This document shows, piece after piece, positions 16,592 to 24,862 of a stretch of DNA of 64,000 nucleotides (position 1 is its first letter; each line of letters begins with the position of its first letter). The stretch is from contig JBCBUE010000007.1 in the NCBI GenBank assembly GCA_039818285.1, positions 1 to 64,000 of the forward strand, in the 5' to 3' direction. Position numbers and translations under genes: made by a program. Source of the DNA: JBCBUE01 sp039818285. GTDB lineage: Bacteria > Planctomycetota > Phycisphaerae > Phycisphaerales > Phycisphaeraceae. A model generated the notes under the pieces. The model worked only from the letters and a program-made list of their open reading frames with translations, was not told where the DNA came from and made no database searches.

Positions 16592-18054
16592 TGGCCGCAG
16601 ATGCCTCGTCTGCGCCCGCGGATGCCTCGGCCCGACAACTCGGCTCCACCGCCGCCCGCGGCTCGGTCTGGCTCATGCTCAGCCAGGCCCCGATGCTCCC
16701 CCTGGGCGCCGGGCTGATCCTCTTTCTCACGCGTGCCCTCGGGCCCGAGGAGTACGGCCGATACGCGATGGTGATGACCATCCTCATGTGGGCCGACTGG
16801 GGCGGCTCGGCGCTGCTCAGCCGAGCCACCAACAAACGCGTCGCCCAGGCCGAGGACAAGATCGCCGCCGCCGCCGCGATGCTCCGACTCTCGCTGGCGA
16901 TCGGCGTCGCGGGCGCCGTCGCCCTCCTGGCCGTCGCCGGCCCGCTGGCCCGCCTGTTCGGCGACGAGCAGCTCGCGCCGCTCTTCCGGCTCGCCGCCAT
17001 CGACCTGCCGCTGTTCATCACCGCCCGCACGTACCTGTCGGTGCACAGCGGGGCCAACGCCTTCGGCAAGCGAGCCGTCACCGAGGCCGTGTTCTGGCCC
17101 ATCCGCCTGCTCGCCGCCGTGTTGCTGGTCTGGGGCGAGCTCGGCGTGCCCGGAGCCATCCTCGCGACCGTCGCCGCCTCGGCCTGCGAACTGGCCGTCG
17201 GGGCCTGCCTCTTCCCGCTCAACTGGTTCGCCCGCGGAGCCAACGCCTACATCTCTCGCGAGTGGGTCTTCAACGACCTGCTGCCCTTGTTCGGCTCGGC
17301 GATGGCGCTGCGGATCACCGAGGGCTACGACCTGCTGTGCGTGCGGGTCTTTGTCGAGGACGACGCGACAGTCGGCGCATATGCCGTGGCGATGAACGTC
17401 GGCGTGATCTTCGCGCTGGCGGGCGGGGCGCTCTTCTTCCCCTTGATGACCCTCACCACCCAGCTCCGGCGGCTCGGCCACGACGACCAACTCCGTCGCG
17501 TCGCGCGGCTCACCGCGCTGGGCACGCTCTGGCTCGTACCCCCCACCGCCGCCGCGATGATGGCGAGCGAGCCGCTGACGCGACTGGTGTTCGGCGAACC
17601 GTACGCGCTGACCGGCCGGCTGCTGGCCGTGCTGGTGTGGGCGGGGTGGGCCCGCGTGGCGGTCTCGCTGGGCGGCTCGATCCTGGCCGGGGCGACCGAG
17701 TCGCGCTGGGCCTGGTGGAGCGCCGCCGCGGCGCTGCCTCTGACCCTCGGCCTGACCCCTGTCCTGGCCAGCGGCGGGGGCGTCTGGGGCGCCGCGATCG
17801 GCAGCCTGATCGGTCTCGTGCCGGCGGTGCTCGTCTCGGCGTGGCTCATGCACCGCCTGCTCAGGGTGAGAATCACCGCGCCCCAGCTCGGTTGGATCGG
17901 GACCGCGAGCGTCCTGACGCTCATCGCCGGGTGGTTGATGCCGGCGTCGGGCGGGGTCGCGGCGGCCTACGTGCTCGTCGTCTCGACGGTCAGCGTGCTG
18001 CTGGCGTGGCGTACCGGCGGCCTGGGCGAGGCGATCGCCCTGATGCGCCGATGA
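16591..18054 (+). CDS. Polysaccharide flippase (Wzx/MATE-like, multi-pass membrane protein)
   Basis: This is a protein of 487 residues, almost wholly hydrophobic, with about 12-14 predicted membrane helices. The N-terminal GSVWLMLSQAPMLPLGAGLI and LTRALGPEEYGRYAMVMT match the polysaccharide transport (Wzx/RfbX) family. These proteins flip undecaprenyl-linked repeat units across the inner membrane. The ATG overlaps the upstream stop as TGATG. Placement among glycosyltransferases supports the role. No polymerase (Wzy) or chain-length protein is recognisable in this operon, although the GT-C fusion downstream could extend chains in the periplasm. Confidence 0.85.
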   Translation: MAADASSAPADASARQLGSTAARGSVWLMLSQAPMLPLGAGLILFLTRALGPEEYGRYAMVMTILMWADWGGSALLSRATNKRVAQAEDKIAAAAAMLRLSLAIGVAGAVALLAVAGPLARLFGDEQLAPLFRLAAIDLPLFITARTYLSVHSGANAFGKRAVTEAVFWPIRLLAAVLLVWGELGVPGAILATVAASACELAVGACLFPLNWFARGANAYISREWVFNDLLPLFGSAMALRITEGYDLLCVRVFVEDDATVGAYAVAMNVGVIFALAGGALFFPLMTLTTQLRRLGHDDQLRRVARLTALGTLWLVPPTAAAMMASEPLTRLVFGEPYALTGRLLAVLVWAGWARVAVSLGGSILAGATESRWAWWSAAAALPLTLGLTPVLASGGGVWGAAIGSLIGLVPAVLVSAWLMHRLLRVRITAPQLGWIGTASVLTLIAGWLMPASGGVAAAYVLVVSTVSVLLAWRTGGLGEAIALMRR

Positions 18055-18117
18055 GAGATTCACGGAAAAGCACTTGCCGACGACACCCGGTGATTTACCC
18101 TTTAGCGGGAGAAACCA

Positions 18118-19215
18118 ATGGCAGGCAACGAGAACGCACCCGCACTGACCGTCTATTCGGTGGGCGTCGAATCCGCGGGCGACTGCTACGCCGTCGTCCA
18201 GGAACTGCTCGGGCAGACGATCCGCGATCGTATTGAGATCATCATCGTCGCGCCCACGGCCGAGGGACTGGACCCGGCCCAGTGCGAGCCGTTCGCGGCC
18301 TACCGAGTCATCGAGTTGGCCGAGATGCCGATGCTGGGCTCGGCCATGGCCGAGGCGATCCGAGCCGCCGCCGCGCCGCTGGTCGTCTACGCCGAGGAAC
18401 ACACCGGGCTGAGCGAAGACTGGGCCGAGCGCGTCCTCGAGGCGCACGCCAAGGGATACCAGGCCGTCGGCTTCGCGATGGAGAACGCCAACCCCGGCTC
18501 GCTGTACAGCTGGGCCCACCTGCTCGGTCAGTTCGGCGATCTGGTCGCGCCGGCCGTGTCGGGCGAGAAGCCTTTCCTCGCCGGGCACCACGTCTCGTAC
18601 ACCCGCGAGCTTCTGCTGGGCTACGGGGACCTGGTGGACCGCGTCATGGAAGACGAGTCCGCGTTGTTCCTGGACCTGCGCCGACGCGGCATCGCGATGT
18701 ACCTCCAGGCCGACGCCGTCTCGCAGCACGTCAACGTTTCCACGCTCCGCGGGCTGGTCGACCTGGAGATGTGCGGCCAACGCAGCTTCGCCACCACCCG
18801 CGCCCGCGTCGGCCGATTCCCGCTGTGGAAGCGGCTGGCCTTTGCCGCGTCGATGCCGCTCGTCCCGTTCCTCCGCCTCGTCCGCGTCTGGCCCGATATC
18901 CGGCGCGTCCCCGGAGCTCGGCAGCGGATGCCGCAGCTGCTGGTCCCGATGTTCTTCATGTTCTGCGTCGGGGCGATCGGCGAAGCGCTGGGCTACCTCT
19001 TCGGCCCTGGCAACTCGGCGACCCACCGCCTCTCGGCCGAGTTGGAACGCGAGCTGTTCACCGGCCACGCCGGCGGCGCCTGGACCAAGCCGCGTGCCGA
19101 AACCGCATCGCTCGCACCGACATCGGCGACCGATACCCCCGAGACCGCCCCCCCTCCCCAGGCCCACCAGCCCGAACCCGCCACGCCCGTCGCCAGCGGC
19201 GCGTCGCCTCGCTGA
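18118..19215 (+). CDS. GT2-like glycosyltransferase, third paralogue
   Basis: This is a protein of 365 residues with a GGGAGAAA ribosome site before the ATG at 18118. It aligns along its length with the two preceding glycosyltransferases: YAEEHTGLSEDW (EEH at 93-95), ENANPGSLYSW, PFLAGHHVSYTRE, LRRRGIAMYLQ and C-terminal GEALGYLFGPG. The long Pro/Ala/Thr tail is probably disordered. The EEH variant differs from the EDH of its paralogues, so donor choice or metal use may differ. No clear signal peptide is present. Confidence 0.8.
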   Translation: MAGNENAPALTVYSVGVESAGDCYAVVQELLGQTIRDRIEIIIVAPTAEGLDPAQCEPFAAYRVIELAEMPMLGSAMAEAIRAAAAPLVVYAEEHTGLSEDWAERVLEAHAKGYQAVGFAMENANPGSLYSWAHLLGQFGDLVAPAVSGEKPFLAGHHVSYTRELLLGYGDLVDRVMEDESALFLDLRRRGIAMYLQADAVSQHVNVSTLRGLVDLEMCGQRSFATTRARVGRFPLWKRLAFAASMPLVPFLRLVRVWPDIRRVPGARQRMPQLLVPMFFMFCVGAIGEALGYLFGPGNSATHRLSAELERELFTGHAGGAWTKPRAETASLAPTSATDTPETAPPPQAHQPEPATPVASGASPR

Positions 19216-19320
19216 ACAGGCATCGCTTTCATTTGGCGCCGGCAGATCGCCGATAAGCCTTGAGCCCGCCGCGACCGCGGTGTTACGCTTCGCAAAGGCC
19301 GTGACAGCAAAGCCCCAGCG

Positions 19321-19345
19321 CTGGCACGCCGGGGCAGGGTGCCAG
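19321..19345 (+). other. Hairpin in the 5' leader of the UGM-like gene
   Basis: A perfect 7-bp inverted repeat (CTGGCAC / GTGCCAG) with an 11-nt loop sits in the 161-bp gap before the gene at 19377. There is no T run, so it is not a standard terminator. It may be an mRNA structure, or it may be chance in GC-rich DNA. Confidence 0.3.
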
Positions 19346-19376
19346 ACGAGAGCGAAGCAGAGGAGCTCCAGCACGC

Positions 19377-20942
19377 ATGCGTTCCGTTCCGTCACCCAAC
19401 TCCGCACCCGTCCCCGGACCCGGCCGACGCCTGGCCGTGATCGGCGCCGGCCCGGCCGGGCTCACCGCGGCCTATCAGTGGGCCAAGGGCGGCGGCGACG
19501 TCGTCGTCCTCGAGATGTCCGACCTCGTCGGCGGCATCTCCCGCACCGAGTCGGCCAACGGCTATCGCTTCGACATCGGCGGGCACCGCTTCTTCACCAA
19601 GGTCACCGAGGTCGAGGCGCTCTGGCACGAGATCCTCGGCGACGAGTTCATCAAGGTCCCCCGGCTCTCCCGCATCTACTACCGCGGCCGCTATTACGAC
19701 TACCCCCTCAAGCTCGCCAACGCGATGCGCAACCTCGGCGCCTACGAGTCGGTCCGCATCCTGCTCAGCTACGTCAAGTGGCAGGTCTGGCCCAGCAAAG
19801 AAGAAGAGAGCTTCGAGCAGTGGGTGCAGAACCGCTTCGGCGGACGGCTCTACTGGCACTTCTTCCGCACCTACACCGAGAAGGTCTGGGGCATCCCCTG
19901 CACCGAGATCCGCGCCGACTGGGCGGCCCAGCGCATCAAGAGCCTCTCGCTCAGCAAGGCCGTCATGAACGCCCTGCTCAAGAGCAAGTCGCACGGCACC
20001 TCGACCCTCATCAATGAGTTCGACTACCCCCGCCTGGGCCCCGGCCAGATGTGGGAGGCCTGCCGCGACAAGATCGTCGCGATGGGCGGCGAGGTCCGCA
20101 TGCACAGCCGAGTGATCGAGGTCCGCCACGACGGCGCGGGCAAGCTCCAGAGCCTGCTGGTCGAGTCCGGTGACGGCGAGCAGTACACCCTCGAAGCCGA
20201 CGCCTTCATCAACACCATGCCGATCGGCGAGCTCACCCGACGCATGACGCCCGAGGCCCCGCCCGAGGCGCTGCAGGCCGCCGGCGGACTCAAGTACCGC
20301 GACTTCCTCATCGTCGCCCTGCAGATCGAAGGCCGCGACCCCTTCCCGGACAACTGGATCTACATCCACAGCCCCGAGGTCAAGGTCGGCCGCATCCAGA
20401 ACTTCCGAAGCTGGTCCCGAGCCATGGTCCCACGCGACGACGCCTCCAGCCTCGGCCTCGAGTACTTCTGCCACAAGGGCGACGGCCTGTGGCAGTCCGA
20501 CGACGCCGACCTCATCGACCTCGCCCGTCGCGAGCTCGAACAGCTCAAGCTCTTCGACGCGTCGAGCCGCGTCGTCGATGGCGTCGTCATCCGTCAGCCC
20601 AAGGCCTACCCGGTCTACGACACCGAGTACCGCGGGCACCTCGGCGTCCTCCGCGACTACTACGAGCGCTTCACCAACTTCTACACCGTCGGCCGCAACG
20701 GCATGCACCGCTACAACAACCAGGACCACTCGATGCTGTCGGCCATGCTCGCGATCCAGAACCTCCAGCACGGCGCCGACCACGACGTCTGGGACGTCAA
20801 CGTCGAACGCAGCTACCACGAGGACTTCCAGCGCGGCGAACGCGGTAACGGCAGCACCAACAACACCAACGGCTCAACGTCGACCAACGCTCAGACCCCG
20901 CCCGCCGCATCGCCCGACTCGGTCGGGGCGCGAACCGAGTGA
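19377..20942 (+). CDS. FAD-dependent oxidoreductase, UDP-galactopyranose mutase-like
   Basis: This is a protein of 521 residues. The FAD-binding Rossmann motif is VIGAGPAGLTAA at about 21-32, followed by ISRTES and FDIGGHRFFTK, typical of the amine-oxidase/UDP-galactopyranose mutase superfamily. TEKVWGIPCTEI in the middle and a late TVGRNGMHRYNNQDHSM region also fit that family. A GAGGAG site precedes the ATG at 19377. In this operon it likely alters a sugar ring form or oxidation state. Length exceeds classical UGM (about 370-390), so a related flavoenzyme is equally possible. An Asn/Thr/Ser-rich tail ends the protein, and the stop overlaps the next start by 4 bp. Confidence 0.82.
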   Translation: MRSVPSPNSAPVPGPGRRLAVIGAGPAGLTAAYQWAKGGGDVVVLEMSDLVGGISRTESANGYRFDIGGHRFFTKVTEVEALWHEILGDEFIKVPRLSRIYYRGRYYDYPLKLANAMRNLGAYESVRILLSYVKWQVWPSKEEESFEQWVQNRFGGRLYWHFFRTYTEKVWGIPCTEIRADWAAQRIKSLSLSKAVMNALLKSKSHGTSTLINEFDYPRLGPGQMWEACRDKIVAMGGEVRMHSRVIEVRHDGAGKLQSLLVESGDGEQYTLEADAFINTMPIGELTRRMTPEAPPEALQAAGGLKYRDFLIVALQIEGRDPFPDNWIYIHSPEVKVGRIQNFRSWSRAMVPRDDASSLGLEYFCHKGDGLWQSDDADLIDLARRELEQLKLFDASSRVVDGVVIRQPKAYPVYDTEYRGHLGVLRDYYERFTNFYTVGRNGMHRYNNQDHSMLSAMLAIQNLQHGADHDVWDVNVERSYHEDFQRGERGNGSTNNTNGSTSTNAQTPPAASPDSVGARTE

Positions 20943-23755
20943 CCCCGATGAGCCGGCTGCGCGTCAGCGTCATCGTCCCGATGCACAACGCGGCCGCGAC
21001 CCTCGACCGCTGCCTGGCGGCCCTCGCCGCCTCGGCCCGTCAGCCCGATGAACTCCTCGTCGTCGACGACGCCTCCACGGACGCGTCCCGTCACATCGCC
21101 CAGGCCGCCGGCGCAACCCCGCTCCACCTCGAACCAACCCCCCGCGGCCCCGCCTTCGCCCGCAACGCCGCCGCGGCCAAGGCGATCGGCGACGTCCTCG
21201 TGTTCGTCGACAGCGACGTGATCGTCCACCCCGACACGATCGATCGCCTCGTCGCCCCGCTGGAACAAGACCCAGACCTCGTCGCCACCTTCGGCAGCTA
21301 CGACGACGCCCCTCCAGCCCCGGGCATCGCTTCTCAGTACGCCAACCTCCGCCATCACTTCGTCCACCAGCAAGGCGCCGGCAACGCAACCACCTTCTGG
21401 GCGGGCTGCGGGGCCGTGCGCAAGCGTGCCTACGACGCGGTCGGCGGGTTCGACACAAACTACGACAGGCCGGCGATCGAAGACGTCGAGCTGGGCCTCC
21501 GCCTGACCCAGGCGGGCGGGCGCATCCTGCTCGTGCCCGAGGCCCTGGCGACCCACCTCAAGGCCTGGTCGCTACCGAACCTCTGGCGGACCGATATCTC
21601 CCGCCGCGCCCTGCCGTGGGCCCGGCTCATGGCGTCGGGCGACGCGCCGCGGACGGGGCTGAACACCGCGCGGTCCGCCAAGGCCTCGGCCCTCGCGATG
21701 GCGTGGGCCGTGCTGGCGAGCCTGCTGGGTGTCGTCGGCATCGGCATGTCGGTGGCCGGCTCGTGGGCCGATCGAACGGCGCCGATCAGCGTGCTACTGC
21801 TGCTCTCGGCGTTGCTCGCTGCGGGCGTGTGGCTGGCGTTGAACGCGCGGTTCCTGGCCCTGCTCTACCGTCGCGGCGGCGGCGCCCTGGCGTTGGGCGG
21901 CGGCGTGCTGCACGCCATCTATTACCTGTACGGCTCGGCCGCGGTGGCCTGGATCGGCGTCGTCGCGCGATGGTCGGGGCAGAGCCTGGCCGACTCGATC
22001 GCCCGCACCGCCTGCCTGTTCGCCCTGGCCGCCTGCGGCGCGATCGCGATCGGCTACGCCGCGTTTGCGCTCACCGACGCGCAGCACTGGGTGAGCGTGG
22101 CGGCGACGCTCGAGGGCCGAGGATCGCCCGCGCTCTTCACGGAAGCCGACGTGATCGCGATGCAACGCCGAGCATCCGCGGCCGCGGCGATCAACCTGGC
22201 CACCGCCATCGGGATCGCGACGCTCGGCTCGAGTTGGCTGGCGGGCGCGTTACGCGGCGCCTGGCGAACGGCCAGGCAAACACGCCGGCTCCCTGCGCCG
22301 CACATCGCACTCGTGTTGATTGCCTGCCTCGCTCTCGCGGCGATGTGGCTTGCGTACGCCGGCCAACCGATGCGAACCGACGAGGCGGCGTCGGCCGCGC
22401 GCTACGCCGACCGCTCTCCACTCGTCGCCATCGCCTATTACCACGACACAAACAACCACATGGCGCACTCGCTCATGCTGTCGCTGGCCGGCGCCACCCT
22501 GGGCGACTCCGAGCGAGCGATGCGGCTGCCGGCCCTGATCGGCGCGCTGCTCACGATCCCGCTGATGTACGCCGCCGCCCAGCGGATGGGCGGGGCAACG
22601 GCGGGCGTGCTGGCCGTCGCCGCGATGGCGGGCAGCGGCTACGCCCTCGATGTCGCGACCAACGCCCGGGGGTACCCGTTCGTCATCGCCGGCATGCTCG
22701 CCGGCATCGCCCTGCTGCCCGACGCGCTCCGTCGACGTCACGCGTGGCTGGGGCTCGTGGTCGTCAGCGCGCTAGGGGCCTGGGCCGTGCCGGTGATGCT
22801 CTACCCGGTGAGCATCCTCTGGGCTTGGTTGCTGATCACCGTGCTCACCAAGCCGAGACAGCGAGCGCTGCGTCGGCTCGCTTCGTTAGTCGGCCTCGTC
22901 CTCGCCACCGGGTTGTACGTGCTGCTGCTCTACCTGCCGGTGATCGTCACGGCCAACCCGCAGGAGCAAGCCGTCGTCCAGATCATCATGACCGACGAGG
23001 CCCCCACCACCGCGCAGATGATCGATTGGAGCTGGGGTAACGTGCGCCTCGCCTGGCATCTGTGGACGGCCACTTGGCCCGACGCGGTCGCCCTCGGCTC
23101 GCTCGTGCTCTGTGTCATCGGCTGGGGCCTTGCGTTGATCCGCCCGGGACGAGCGCGACGCCTTGCGCTGGCGGCGGTCTGCGGACCGCTCGCGATCTGG
23201 CTGGCCACGCGCCTCACCCCGCCGCCGTGGTGGACGCTCGGCTGGCTGTTCCCGCTCTACCTGCTGTTCGCATGCCTGCCCATCGCGCGCGGATGGCAAG
23301 CCCTGATCCGCCGACAACCGGCCCGCCTCAGCCCATCCCGGCTCGCCCCAGGCGTGGCCCTGCTCGTTCTGCTGCTCGGCCTGGCCGCCACCCTCGCCAG
23401 CCCGTATCCGCGCGGGCTCCCCGCCTACAGCGGGCACCCGGGAGCTCCTCTGGTCGCGGCCCATCTCGCCGAACACGCCAGCCCCAACGACACCATCTAC
23501 AGCGAACGGCCCGTCAGCGCATTGACCTACTACCTGCAACGCATCGGCGCCAGCGATCTCCGTCTCGCCGATCGGCGTGAGCTGCCCGGACACGGCTCCG
23601 AACGCGTTATCGTCGTCCTCTCCGCCGAGCGTGGCGTCGACCACGCCCCCTTCACCTGGACCCCCGAGACCGCGCCGGGATGGCGAGAAACCTCCCGAAC
23701 CGATCTGGACGACTCCATCGTTCTCACGTATCGCCGCCAGGCAAGCAACCGTTAG
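20939..23755 (+). CDS. Fusion glycosyltransferase: GT2 domain plus GT-C (GT39/83-like) membrane domain
   Basis: This is a protein of 938 residues from GTG 20939 (GTGA overlap); an ATG at 20948 is also possible. Residues 8-230 are a GT2 domain: VSVIVPMHNAAATLDRC, LLVVDDASTD, and the DSD metal site at 91-93. About 230-440 holds several membrane helices. From about 455 a second enzyme starts, with the GT-C hallmark acidic pair in MRTDEAASAAR near residue 480. A dozen further hydrophobic helices follow, as in lipid-phosphate-sugar mannosyl- or arabinosyltransferases. The GT2 half could charge a polyprenyl phosphate and the GT-C half use it on the outer face. This ends the operon. No terminator was seen. 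Confidence 0.85.
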   Translation: MTPMSRLRVSVIVPMHNAAATLDRCLAALAASARQPDELLVVDDASTDASRHIAQAAGATPLHLEPTPRGPAFARNAAAAKAIGDVLVFVDSDVIVHPDTIDRLVAPLEQDPDLVATFGSYDDAPPAPGIASQYANLRHHFVHQQGAGNATTFWAGCGAVRKRAYDAVGGFDTNYDRPAIEDVELGLRLTQAGGRILLVPEALATHLKAWSLPNLWRTDISRRALPWARLMASGDAPRTGLNTARSAKASALAMAWAVLASLLGVVGIGMSVAGSWADRTAPISVLLLLSALLAAGVWLALNARFLALLYRRGGGALALGGGVLHAIYYLYGSAAVAWIGVVARWSGQSLADSIARTACLFALAACGAIAIGYAAFALTDAQHWVSVAATLEGRGSPALFTEADVIAMQRRASAAAAINLATAIGIATLGSSWLAGALRGAWRTARQTRRLPAPHIALVLIACLALAAMWLAYAGQPMRTDEAASAARYADRSPLVAIAYYHDTNNHMAHSLMLSLAGATLGDSERAMRLPALIGALLTIPLMYAAAQRMGGATAGVLAVAAMAGSGYALDVATNARGYPFVIAGMLAGIALLPDALRRRHAWLGLVVVSALGAWAVPVMLYPVSILWAWLLITVLTKPRQRALRRLASLVGLVLATGLYVLLLYLPVIVTANPQEQAVVQIIMTDEAPTTAQMIDWSWGNVRLAWHLWTATWPDAVALGSLVLCVIGWGLALIRPGRARRLALAAVCGPLAIWLATRLTPPPWWTLGWLFPLYLLFACLPIARGWQALIRRQPARLSPSRLAPGVALLVLLLGLAATLASPYPRGLPAYSGHPGAPLVAAHLAEHASPNDTIYSERPVSALTYYLQRIGASDLRLADRRELPGHGSERVIVVLSAERGVDHAPFTWTPETAPGWRETSRTDLDDSIVLTYRRQASNR

Positions 23756-23782
23756 CCCCCTCCCTGTGCCCCGCTAGAGGCC

Positions 23783-24862
23783 TCACGAACCGACGACCAA
23801 CAGCCGCAGGCCGGGCCGCGACGCTCTCAGACAGAACGGACCGGTCCCCGCCCTGATCACGCCCCGACACCCGCGCGACAACCGGATCGATCGGCCGTCC
23901 CCAATCATCTCACCGTCACCCTGAATCGCGAGAAACACCTCGAAGCCTCGGGGTCGATAGATCATCTCACGATCGATCTCGAGCCCTTCGACGCGGAAGC
24001 GATCCGTCAGCCGCTCATCGATGAGCGACCACCGCCTAGAGTCGGAACCACCAACCTCTCTCGGCTCCGGGCGACCAAAGCACTCGCGGCGGACCCGCTC
24101 GACGGACCTGGCTTCGAAGTCGATCATGTCCAACGCCAGATCGACGCCGCGCCCCATAAACCGCGCCGACTCCGGCAGCACATACCCACCGCGCTCAAAC
24201 TCCAGGCGCACCGCCAGGTCACTCGGCTCCATCACCTCGAGCATCAACACGCCCGGACCGATCGCGTGAGGCAGGCCGCCGGGCACGAAGAACACGTCGC
24301 CCGGTCGGACCGCGATCCGCTCGAAGGGAGCCAGAATGGCGTCGATATCCTGCTCGAGGATCGCCCGTCGATAGGCGTCGCGCGTCGGCGGTCGCTGAAA
24401 ACCGATGTAAACGAAAGGCTCGCTCACTTCAGGCCGCGTCTCAAGGATGACGTACCCCTCAGCCTTGCCGTGATCTGCGTTGAGATGCCGCTGAGCGAAC
24501 GCACGTGTTGGGTGAGCCTGAACGTGCAGGCGGATCGACGAGTCGAGCAGCTTTGCCAGGAAAGGAGCCTCGGCGTGCTGCGTCAGATCATCGCGGCCGA
24601 AGAAAGCGACTGGGTCCCGATCGATCAGGTCCTTCAGAAACATCTCGCGCCCTCCCACCGACACCCTCGACAGGCCCTCATCGGCAAGGTGCTCGAGGCC
24701 GACGTTGTTCGCTCGCACCACGGACCCGATCCAGTCCTCAGGAAAGTGAGAGTCACTCGGCTCGCCACGCCCTTCCCATCGATCGAGGGTCCGCCCGCCC
24801 AGGTAGGTCCGCCAAACCCGGTTTGCGGAGAGCTCCAACACGGCCGGGAGGCCGCCACTCAC
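23783..24862 (-). CDS. manA: Mannose-6-phosphate isomerase, class I (cupin type)
   Basis: This is a protein of 359 residues that interconverts mannose-6-phosphate and fructose-6-phosphate in the cytoplasm. The zinc ligands are in place: Q115 and H117 in RLHVQAHP, E135 in KAEGYVIL and H199 in PGGLPHAIG. Its start overlaps the stop of the upstream GH38 mannosidase by 4 bp, so the two are translationally coupled. This links it to mannose catabolism and not to GDP-mannose synthesis. It is the last gene of the minus-strand sulfatase-GH38-manA set and is convergent with the polysaccharide operon. Confidence 0.93.
   Translation of the reverse strand: MSGGLPAVLELSANRVWRTYLGGRTLDRWEGRGEPSDSHFPEDWIGSVVRANNVGLEHLADEGLSRVSVGGREMFLKDLIDRDPVAFFGRDDLTQHAEAPFLAKLLDSSIRLHVQAHPTRAFAQRHLNADHGKAEGYVILETRPEVSEPFVYIGFQRPPTRDAYRRAILEQDIDAILAPFERIAVRPGDVFFVPGGLPHAIGPGVLMLEVMEPSDLAVRLEFERGGYVLPESARFMGRGVDLALDMIDFEARSVERVRRECFGRPEPREVGGSDSRRWSLIDERLTDRFRVEGLEIDREMIYRPRGFEVFLAIQGDGEMIGDGRSIRLSRGCRGVIRAGTGPFCLRASRPGLRLLVVGS

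Noticed and set aside
16429..19407. Open frame of 992 codons on the minus strand across the flippase and glycosyltransferase genes
   Set aside because: Its product is Arg/Gly/Glu/Gln-rich low complexity, it lies opposite three clear genes, and it has no recognisable motif.
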